Of a stretch of 64,000 nucleotides of DNA, positions 55,562 through 64,000 are shown piece by piece. The number at the start of each line of letters is the position of its first letter. Position 1 is the first letter of the stretch. The DNA comes from Trichaptum fuscoviolaceum (Eukaryota; Basidiomycota; Agaricomycetes; Hymenochaetales; Trichaptaceae): assembly GCA_910574455.1 (NCBI GenBank), contig CAJSYZ010000002.1, forward strand, positions 3,187,671 to 3,251,670, given 5' to 3'. A model generated the notes under the pieces. The model saw only the letters and a list, made by a program, of their open reading frames with translations, ran no database searches and had not been told where the DNA came from. The translations under genes and the position numbers were made by a program.

Positions 55562-56308
55562 AATGGCTACTCCGAATGGTCGCGCCGTGTGCGCTGACAA
55601 CGATGTCGAGACGCGTCCGCTCCTCATACAACTTAACAAGACCAGGGTATGTATCCGATTCTCCGGCTATCCCTGTATGGTGGGACCAAGGTTGATAGTG
55701 GATGTTTGCAGATCTCTGTTCCTGTGAAAGCGATCGGCAGTGAATGGATCGCAGCGGAGGTACTGCGCGACGAGTTTTTGCATGCCCAGGACGTTGAAGA
55801 TGCGGTAGAGACTACCTCCGAGCTCGAAAATGAAACAGAGGCATATCGCGGCCTTGACAGATAATGTCTTGTAGCCTCACGCAACCGCTACTTCCATGCC
55901 TTCTATACCTATGGCCTGGACGTTATTTCATGGCTCTCCGGGGCTCTTCCCCGCCCTTCAACACATTATTTCGCGTCTGTTCCCGTATCCTTCCCTGTCA
56001 TCGGGCTCACTCAACTCACTCAGTACCTTATTGCATGCCGAGTAACAGACATCACTCTAGGCGAGATGCGCAGGCTTGTCCATGGTGCTACTGGACACTC
56101 CCAGGGCATTGTGTCCGCAGTTGCCATTGCCGCTTCGCACAATTTCGAATCTTTTGAGAGAAATGCCGCGAAGGCGCTCAAGTGGCTCTACTTCTGTGGA
56201 GGCCGTGGACAGGAGGCTTTCCCCGTCCTTTCTCTCGAGCCCAGCATTCCAGACTGCCAGAGTTTCTTTACAGGGCACCGAGAACTTGATTCCAGTGAGC
56301 GGGAATAG
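55562..56308 (+). pseudogene. Fatty acid synthase beta N-terminal fragment, decayed
   Basis: A fragment begins MATPNGRAVCADNDVETRPL, has an apparent intron from 55648 to 55711 and continues ISVPVKAIGSEWIAAEVLRD, like the N-terminus of basidiomycete FAS beta. It hits a stop at 55862-55864. The same frame then resumes with FASVPVSFPVIGLTQLTQYL, GATGHSQGIVSAVAIAAS (the Ser nucleophile elbow of the acetyltransferase domain) and FCGGRGQEAFPVLSLEPSIP, ending at a stop at 56306-56308. Compared with the family, well over 100 residues are missing between the two parts and nearly all later domains are absent. It follows the internal fragment by 70 bp in the same orientation but in reversed domain order. 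Confidence 0.8.
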
Positions 56309-56712
56309 TACTACTTGTTATCTCTGTCAGATCTGACGATGGAAAATCTTCCAGGAGATCTGCCGGACTGTATCAGGTTATTTCATCGTTCAGACAAGCC
56401 AGCGAAAGAATAGTTTGAGAGTTTTGGGGAAGCCTCATAACTTTTCCCCCTATTTTTCTGTCTCTTCTGCTAAGTAGTAAAAGAATTGAATGATATCTTA
56501 TGACAGTATTACCTGCCTCTGTATTGGGTTCAGCATCAAAATTAATGCATGTTCGTGTCGGGGACCGCTGGCTCTGACGGCGCTATATAATATATATAGT
56601 ACTACTATACCCGTGGGAGTTTATTCTACTTTACTACTATGTGCTATGTACTCAGGCTATGACGTAGTACCTGCATATATCCACCGACCAGGCTCTCTCA
56701 GTTACCACAATC
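56309..56712. other. Intergenic, FAS relic to GST
   Basis: This 404 bp is A/T-rich, with a TATATAATATATATAGTA run around 56583-56600 that could form a hairpin. The right end serves as the GST promoter. No gene seen. Confidence 0.45.
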
Positions 56713-58089
56713 ATGGCTGCACATCTTCCAAAGGCTGTCCTTTATTATAACCCAGTCTCACTATGGTCAACAGCAGGTACGTTTATGTTTACGAACTACA
56801 TAGATCTACTCAATAATGGCGCGTAGCAATTCTTGCATTGTCAGTACAAGAACCACAATCATTCAATGAAGTTCTCTGATGCTTTTGCAGAGAAGAGAAG
56901 GGGTACGGCGACGAGGAAGTCGAGTTGAAAATCGTAGAGTTGGGTAAGCTTATCAGTTGCTCTTTGAAAGTCTTGAACGCTAATTAATTATAGGCAAGGG
57001 CGAGCATTTGTCTTTAGCTTTTCTGCGTATCAATCCCAAAGGTACCCGGGCCTTTTCTTGTGCTTGTCTCTATGCTCCTGACTGATGGAGGGTGAACAGG
57101 CACTATACCTACTCTCGTTGTACCGCTTCAGAGTACACTTGGTCCTGAAGATGAACATAGATTTAAGGCAATCACTGACACAAAGGCATGTTTGTGAACT
57201 GGCTATCGGATTGATTCCTGACACATATCGCGACTTTCAAAGTCGGTCATCGAGTTTCTCGACAAATCGCGATCGGCTGCATCGCGTACGCATACCGTTT
57301 CTTCCGCCCCCGCACCTGCCTTGACACCTGCGACCATTGGAATGTCTGCCACATCTACCACCATCATCGATGCCGTGCACTCCGAGGACGACACCCCCCT
57401 CCTTTTCTTCGGTGCATCCACTCCTTCAGCGCTCCAAGCCTATGCACAGCGATTCACTCCGAACGTTCGAGGCATGTTGGAGGCGATTAATACCAACATC
57501 GCTAACAGCCAAGCAGCGCAGATACAGGCCTCTGAGAAGACACGCAAATTGTGGGAGAGCAGGAAAGAGCGTGCGGAGAATCTATTAGAGGTATTCGCGA
57601 CTGCGGGGAAGGACGATGCACTACTTTCTTCCGACGAGAAGGCAAAACGGGATGAATATTTGAAGAAAGCACAGGAACTTTGGGAGGTCAAAGTTCGCAA
57701 GATCTTGGTGACATTAGATAGAGAAATGGTAGGGCCATTTGCACTAGGTACGTTGAATGCACTCATTTCCTTTGACTACATCTCACATCGAAGTCTTTTA
57801 AGGCGACCAGATCTCCGTTGCAGATCTCCACCTTGCACCCTGGTTAGTGCGTGTGGCTCTCCTCTGCGGCGCAAGCGCCAGCGACGGAGGAGATGCCGTC
57901 ATTGCGAAGATCGAGCAGCGGATCGGGGACAACTTCGTGCTCCCGAAGGACTTCCAAACGATCAACGTCAATGCCGATCCTATGCTTGCGACCACGCCTG
58001 GTGCGAAGAGGGCGAAGCTAGCGGCGTTTTGGGACGAGATGCGTGTACGGCAGAGTTGGAAGAAGGCATATGGTGATCAGTTACATTGA
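56713..58089 (+). CDS. Glutathione S-transferase-like protein
   Basis: About six exons. The start MAAHLPKAVLYYNPVSLWST opens a thioredoxin-fold N-domain, with GDEEVELKIVELGKGEHLS, the cis-Pro loop NPKGTIPTLVVPL and DTKSVIEFLDKS. The all-helical C-domain holds GMLEAINTNIANSQAAQIQA, VRKILVTLDREM and DQISVADLHLAPWLVRV, whose ISVADLHLAPW is the conserved GST C-domain motif. A long helical insert (about residues 150-215) is rich in Lys/Glu. It should use glutathione for conjugation or reduction in the cytosol; the class is not clear, with Ure2/GTT-like possible. The intron 57186-57242 appears to use a GC donor (GCATGT). Confidence 0.87.
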
Positions 58090-58761
58090 CCCCAAGGCAA
58101 CAATGACATGTCTCGCAATCAGTATAGCAATGTTTTCGAAGATCAGAGTGAAGCAAAAAAGTTAGATATGTACGATGCCTATGCAGTAGATGCGGAAATT
58201 TCAATAAACGGTGCATCCATTTGTTGGTGTTCCAGTGAATTCATTTGTATTTCGAGAGCTATATTCCAATATGTTATGAACAACTTTGCAACGGATGATG
58301 GTATAATGAGCAAACGGAGGACTAAAGGAGTAAAGAATCAAAGTCCGGGGAATTGCAATATGGTGGTAAATATATACACAACCTTTGTCAAATTGATTTT
58401 AGGGTGATGAACAATGAAAGATTTGCGTACGAGAGGGACGGTAGTGCTTCTAGATGCATGTTAGGTGCCGCACAAAGAAGGAAAGAAAGATAGAACATTT
58501 TAAATGCACGATGTTTTGTGAGGGACGAATAAACAGATATGCGGATTGAATGAAGGGGGTAATGAATGAATGCATTTACGAATAAAAGAAAGTATGCAAG
58601 AAAAAAAAGAGTCTGAGCTTGATTGAGGCGAGGACATTGTATACAAACTGGTGTGGAATATGCAAGGACGACAGCGGTGGCGATGTACAGTGGAGAGCTT
58701 GTCAAGAGGCAAAGAGGCAGCGACAAAAGAAGCGAATGAACAATGCAAGCTAACTCTCGCG
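58090..58761. other. Convergent intergenic region
   Basis: This 672 bp lies between GST and GT31 stops. It is A/T-rich with poly(A)-like tracts (about 58600-58612). Open frames of up to 112 codons on the minus strand have no recognisable domain and look like 3' UTR noise. Confidence 0.5.
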
Positions 58762-61468
58762 CTACCTCCTCCTATGCCAGGACGCAATCGTCCTCGTTAT
58801 GGGCTGAGTTGCATTCGGATTCGACGCAAGCTCCAATGCGCGTTGTACATAGTGCTGTGCCTCTTCTTGCCTCTCGCGCTCCGTGAGCTCCTCGCCCTCC
58901 AAGAAAGCGAGCGCCGTCTCAAGGAACCATGTGTTATACTTGATGAAGTGGACAACGACCGTCCCGCCGACCCGCTTGTCCTCGTACCGCCGCTTCCGGC
59001 CCTCTCGCGCCACCCACGCACCCTCGGCTGCCTCAGCGGCCTTGCTCGCGTCCCCGCTGTCCCGCAGCTTTGACATCGCAGAACCCTCGACGAGCGCCTC
59101 GACGCCTTGCAGTGTATTAAGGTCGGGCAATGGGGGATTATACCGTACTTTGAACGTCGATACACTTGAGTACGCCCACGAGCTCGGGGACGAGTCGCCA
59201 ATGGGCGTCGCAGCCGTCGGCGATGAATCTCCCAGCAAGTCTGCAGGAAAGCTAAGGTATGACAATATGCTCTTCCTCACCCGTGTGACCTCAGATGGGA
59301 AGAGGAAGCCATGCGAATATCTAGTTTCACGATGAGTACTCTCAGATTAGGCTAAATAAAGTCGAAATTGCATACACAGTCCCAGCCTGCGGATGATCGT
59401 AAATCCAACACCGCTCGCTCTTCCACCGAATTTCGGGAGCACGTGGGTGGATGCGCATCCACTTTGCGACCTGCTGGTCCTCCTTGCCCTTCGTCATGCC
59501 CTTCACAATCGGGTCCTTCGCTGCCCAATCGACTATGCTCCAACTCAGCGCATAAAGTTCACCAGCCATAAATCGATTCTTCACAAGATATCCCCAGTAG
59601 ACGAGCGGGTCATCGAGAGGGGAAGGACCAGTCACTGGATTCACAGCGTGTACGTGATGCGTCGTTGCTGGACCACGCAATTGGATTGGCGAGGCGCTCG
59701 CAGACGTTGAATCCGACTCTGCATCAGTCTCCGGCTCGCTCGATGGTGATGAGGGTGATGAGAATGATTGTGTTGCATCACCACCATCTTTGACTGGATG
59801 CCTAGTATGGAGAGTCCCATCTTCCTCACGCGCGTTCCGCGTGCGCGAATACAACTCAACTCTCAGCCGTGCCTCCAGCTCCGCAAGCATCACAAACGAG
59901 TCGTCGTCCACTTTCACCACGAAGTCCGGACGCACCCAAGGCGCCTGGCGGCCCGTCATGTGCCACTCTTGCCGCGCAGAGTATGGGTCATGTTTTGCTA
60001 GCGGTACAACTCTCGAGTTCGTCACATTCGAATATGAGAATTCTGGCGGAGCGTGCTGTGTGTTGTTTTCGGGCAGAGGTGGCACCCACGCTTCCGTCGA
60101 CGCCCAGTTGAAGAACGCGTGTGTCTTGCCGTAGTTCATGTTCTCCGATATGGGTAGTACAATCATATCATTGAAAGCTGAGATGGCCAATCGTGTGCAT
60201 AAGGATAGGTGAAAGGGGAAGATAACAAGTTAGCGGGAAATGTTGAGACGTTCAAACCAGTGAAAAATGACGCACTCTCTGCCTCAAGCTGAATCCGCTT
60301 CTCCCAGGTGCTCGTAGGCTTACCGAGCACAAACCGCACAATCGTCCTACTTGTCCCTACCCCATCATCGCCCGTCCCTGCACCATTGCGACTGCGCTCA
60401 TGGGACGCCCAGGTGTTCCGTATGAGCATGCGGCGTTCCAAGGCCGAGTCCATCGTAAACACTCCGAGGAGAATACCAGCCGGAGAGTACTCATCGAGAT
60501 GCACAGGAGGGAACGGTGGCGGCATAACAGATGAAAGGGAGGAAACATCGGATGGTGTTAGAGAGTTGAAGGGGAAGGAAGGCGAGAAAGACGTGGCGCT
60601 CAGGGAAGGCGGAGCCGTTGAGACGGAAGGTATAGAGCAGTATGCTCGCCATGGAAGAGGCTCCTTGTCAGGATTAAGAACATGGATTAAGAGGAGAGTC
60701 AGTAAGATGGCGAAGATAGTGAGGATAAGTAGTGTTAACAGCTAGCACGCGGCATTCAGTTGGTCACTCCAGCAGAACAATAATACAGATACTCACGATT
60801 GAGGTCGGCTGCGTCGGGAAGAGAGGATGTCGAAGGATAACTCTGATGGCCCTCTTGAATGATCGCGCACTAAAGCACCCGTCACGTCGCCGCCGCCGCC
60901 TGCGAGTATCCCTTGGAGTTAACCACCATCGCCGACCGTCATCATTCCACCATCTATTTTTTCGGTTTCGCGCCAGCAAAGGGCTGGTAGGTTCACTGTC
61001 AGCGTCAGAGGTGTAGGTTGAGCTTGGCGCGGACGCAGAAGAATAGAACTGCGGAAGCGGTGAGGTCGAGCGGGATGGGATGGGCGTCGACGTTGCTGTG
61101 GACGACACGGACAGTCGACCACCGCCACTCGCGTCGCCTTGAGCGAGTGGATGAGAGTGCGAGTGTGGATGCAGTAGATACTCGGAAGAACCGACGAAAG
61201 ACGAGCCAGAGGGCGCAAGCAAGGACGACGACGCGGACGCGGTGAAAGACGTTCGGTGACCCGCACGGCTGCCAAAGTGATGGCTCTGTGGGTGTTGGTT
61301 GATCTCGTGGTGATTAACGGCGCGTGGCGAGTGCGACGGGTGCGCGTGGAACTTTGCAGTCGACGCAGAGTCGGTGCTCGACGAGCTATCGTAGTCGTCG
61401 GGGCCCGGCGACGGCAACCGAGGCGGCTGCGGCGAGCGGGGCCCCAGCAGATTGAGCGGGAACGGCAT
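58762..61468 (-). CDS. GT31 beta-1,3-galactosyltransferase-like protein
   Basis: Four exons or so; junctions near 60764/60741, 60265/60168 and 59379/59325 restore frame. A type II layout: a long cytosolic Ser/Pro/His-rich N-terminus (MPFPLNLLGPRSPQPPRLPS onward, about 230 residues), one membrane segment (LLTLLILTIFAILLTLLLIH), then a lumenal domain. GT31 marks: GILLGVFTMDSALERRMLIRNTW, TFNDMIVLPISENMNYGKTH, the metal-binding KVDDDSFV and VYWGYLVKNRFMAGELYALS. A Ser/Glu-rich insert of about 70 residues splits the core after the DDD motif. It should transfer galactose or a related sugar in the Golgi. The acceptor is unknown. Confidence 0.88.
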
Positions 61469-63117
61469 GGACGTCGAAGACGTTGTTCAGTGCGAGTCGG
61501 CGGCCTGCTCGTCAGGTGCGCTGCTGCCTGCGTTGGTTGTCGTCTACAGTTCGGAATCGGCAGACGTGTATAAATGTAAGTGTAAGTAGACCGTGTATGA
61601 CTTCTTCCCTTGCAGGTCGTGCGATTCAAACGAGCGTGGAGTCGAGGGAGATATTAGGGGATGGCCGACGTATAGATAAGGGAAATGGTCGAGCTCGCCG
61701 TGAGCAACGACGACGAGGGCGAGGAAAAGGAGAAAGAAACTGGTAGTCAAACGGCGAACGCTGGGACAGACCGACCGACTATCAGGAAATGCAGGGTCAC
61801 CGTGACAAACTTGAAGATGTCACACGGGTCACGGTCCGCATAAACTTCGCTCAAATATTTGGCGCTGTGGGGGAATGGTAGTATATGAAGCCTCAAGGAC
61901 AGAGAAGACGAAGGAGAAGAGGTATTAGAGAAGATATATTTTTGTAATGCTAAGGCAGGTGATTGCAACTATGATATCTCTGGCTGGCTGCTGTGCAATA
62001 ATGCTATGATGCCGGTCCTCCGCAGCAAAGTCAATTTCGCAAAGCCCATCCAGATTGCTGTTACTGGCATCAGCGAGATCAACGCTGGCGGGTGCTGGCT
62101 ATGAATACTAGGCCAGTGATCAACTGACGACTGGATGACGGACTGCAACCATCAGCTCCCTCTTATACAGTCCATAACCCCGGTTCCGACAAGTTTTCCT
62201 GCTTTTCTGAATGACATAGTTGGTGGTGTTGCGCAATATGCACTGCAACGAGGCGGGCCTTCTGAACGGCGGAAAGCACGGCAACCTGAAGCCGTCATTT
62301 GGCTATCATGGCAGATATAGTTCCGCTCGGTGTGCGGGCCTGAGAATGGGTGCCTGGGTGAGCTTGTCTCTCGAGAAAGTAGAGAAAAAACATATATTAT
62401 AAAAGGAACACAACTGCTCAAGCCTGAGGTAAGGTAGGATTCATGCAAGTGTAGACTTGATTTGCTTGAGACTCGGAAACGAGAATGAATAGAACCTGAA
62501 AGGGAAAGCGACGGGGCGATGACGATTTCCGAGTTAAGCGAGCGTCTATTTCTGCTCAGCTCTACATTGTCGACAAGGTCGAGCTGGCGTGGGCTCGTTC
62601 TCCTCCTCCTCCTCCTCCCACTACTAGTAGACTCCACTGTCTCAGGTAAAAATGAGCCAATGTCATCGCTGACGCCCTCTGGAACATCTGAAAGTCTAGG
62701 TACGTACAATGACAAGCTGTGCCCCCCCTGGTCTATCGAGATCCATCGAAAGTTTGTTCCCCGTAAGGCCCTCTCACGGCGGGCCAGACATATCCTTTTT
62801 CTCCATCTCACTCCCCGCTATCTTCTGCTTTTCTTTCTTCGACCAACACCTCTTTTGTTATCAGTTTGCCTTGTTCATTTGCTCGGGCACGCCTTGACGA
62901 CTGTTCGCTTTGCTGACTTTTGACCCTTGCCATGCGCTTTGTCTTTCCTGCCTCTTTATCCGCACAATTTCACCAACGGCTCTGAACGTATCGAAACGTG
63001 CTTGTGCTCCGGCCCTCTTGGCGATCATATCATTCCGGCGGACGGCTTGCTCCAACACTCTCACTGCCTTGTGCACGAAACGTCCCACCACGTTAATTCG
63101 TTTACCCATTATTCCGC
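61469..63117. other. Long divergent region between GT31 and mucin-like genes
   Basis: This 1.65 kb has overlapping open frames on both strands (up to 219 codons on the minus strand, 62152-62811), none with a recognisable domain. A CTCCTC repeat sits near 62601-62616. The right part (62700-63117) is pyrimidine-rich and probably forms the promoter and leader of the mucin-like gene. No definite gene. Confidence 0.5.
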
Positions 63118-64000
63118 ATGTCCTCTGCTGCACCTACTCTAACCGACACCAACGCTCCAACGACGACGGACACCTCTGTGCCAACGACGACCACTGGCGA
63201 CTCACTGACCATCGACGCTCCTACCTCACCTGTCGTCCCGTCTACCTCCGACCCGACCACCTCCACTACCGCACTTACCACATCGGACCCTACCACCGTC
63301 GTGCCAACGTCCACGGACGATCCTGCAACCTCTTCGACCTCTACTGGCGATCCAACAACGTCGGCGGCGACGTCAATGTCGTCTTCTGATACGTCCCTTC
63401 CTACAACATCCTCCGATCCCGAAACTTCGTCAACGGCAGGCCCAACGACAGACACATCCTCTCCTGTAACCGACACCTCGTGAGTGGCGATTCTCTTCGT
63501 TTTCGCTTTCATCTTCCTTCCATACATGCTCATGATCGTTGCAATCTCGGCTTAGAACCGCTGGTACTCCTACGGGAGAGACTACATCCAGTGAGGTCCC
63601 CTCTACATCCACCTCATCGACCGACTCCCCTCCCCCCACCACCTCGAGCATCATGTCCACTTCCACGGGTACTGCTACTGACTCCTCAACTCCTACCTCA
63701 GTGTCAACAACTTCGACGTCGGATTCGTCTGTCACTACCTCGACAGACACAACAGACACAACATCGACCGGTCCAACTACTACGACGTCGAGTTCAGACA
63801 CAACGACGACTACCTCTACAACCTCTCAATCTGATACGACGACTACGACTCAGCTTACGACTACAACGAATGACCCTACTACAACTACCTCGAATGACCC
63901 TACTACAACCACTTCAAATGATCCTACAACATCTACTAATTCTTCTCCTACGACCTCCTCGAGCGTTCCCCCACCTACCAGTCTAGCTAGCGATACAAGT
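63118..64000 (+). CDS. Mucin-like Thr/Ser-rich protein, 5' part
   Basis: Two exons are seen, join(63118..63479,63556..>64000); the gene continues past the window. The start is MSSAAPTLTDTNAPTTTDTS, and the intron phase joins VTDTS to TAGTPTGETTSSEV. The visible 269 residues are almost wholly Thr, Ser, Pro and Asp. A short tandem repeat, TTTTSNDP, begins about 63867 and occurs three times with variation. No signal peptide is visible. By analogy with the Ser/Thr-rich membrane protein at 50-52 kb, a membrane helix and a cytosolic tail may follow downstream, giving a cell-surface sensor or mucin. That part cannot be seen. Confidence 0.65.
63850..63945 (+). repeat. Short tandem repeat encoding TTTTSNDP units
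   Basis: Units of about 27 nt containing AATGACCCTACTACAAC recur in frame inside the mucin-like gene, with codon changes between copies (AATGATCCTACAACA in the last). Such repeats expand and contract easily in fungal surface proteins. Confidence 0.65.

Noticed and set aside
62152..62811. 219-codon minus-strand open frame
   Set aside because: No recognisable domain, odd composition and no introns in a genome where nearly all genes have them. Kept only as part of the intergenic description.
63102..63801. Val/Glu-rich minus-strand frames
   Set aside because: Antisense of the Thr/Ser repeats of the mucin-like gene.

Overview
This window is nuclear DNA of a filamentous basidiomycete, most probably an Agaricomycete. 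Genes lie on both strands a few hundred bases apart. Nearly every gene is cut by introns of about 50-70 nt with GT(A/G)NG donors, CTRAY-like branch points and YAG acceptors. The proteins read as Agaricomycete orthologues of yeast and animal housekeeping genes. No rRNA, tRNA, CRISPR array or intact transposon was seen. All exon coordinates are hand-derived from reading frame, splice phase and remembered family conservation; no alignment or search was run.

Layout, left half: a 5'-truncated Pal1-like gene (+); HIS7 (-) and phosphoglycerate dehydrogenase SER3 (+), divergent and sharing a promoter with a perfect GCN4-type TGACTCA; an SDR reductase (+); an SH3BGR/thioredoxin-like protein (-); low-molecular-weight protein tyrosine phosphatase (+); a secreted serine carboxypeptidase in 15 exons (+); the ER protein ICE2 (-); peroxin PEX16 (-); a large Ser/Pro-rich orphan (+); a CorA-type Mg2+ transporter (-); ribosome biogenesis factor RRP36 (-); an orphan multi-pass membrane protein (-); NUS1, a cis-prenyltransferase subunit (-); and SEC17/alpha-SNAP (-).

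Layout, right half: phosphoacetylglucosamine mutase AGM1/PCM1 (+); DUG3-like glutamine amidotransferase (+); a cupin protein (+) convergent with an L-rhamnose 1-dehydrogenase-like SDR (-); a short ketol-acid reductoisomerase paralogue without a transit peptide (+); RBM39/Rsd1 splicing factor (+); a peroxisomal acyl-CoA thioesterase ending in SKL (-); an alpha/beta hydrolase (-) divergent from D-serine dehydratase (+); a Rab4-type GTPase (+); a Ser/Thr-rich single-pass membrane protein (+); an SGT1/CS-SGS protein (-); a gene-poor stretch at 53.5-56.7 kb holding two decayed fragments of a fatty acid synthase beta chain; a GST (+); a GT31 galactosyltransferase (-); and the 5' end of a mucin-like Thr/Ser-rich protein (+) that runs off the window.

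Functional links are loose. They include amino-acid biosynthesis (HIS7, SER3, possibly the KARI paralogue), peroxisome biology (PEX16, thioesterase), secretory pathway and glycosylation (SEC17, NUS1, AGM1, GT31, Rab4, ICE2) and cell surface (two Ser/Thr-rich proteins). I did not find a coherent new multi-gene system. The most unusual signals are in gene structure: three GC-AG introns, a 9-nt microexon, a candidate 1-nt exon, the KARI paralogue, an S-M-N in place of G-M-N in the CorA protein, and the tandem FAS relics.
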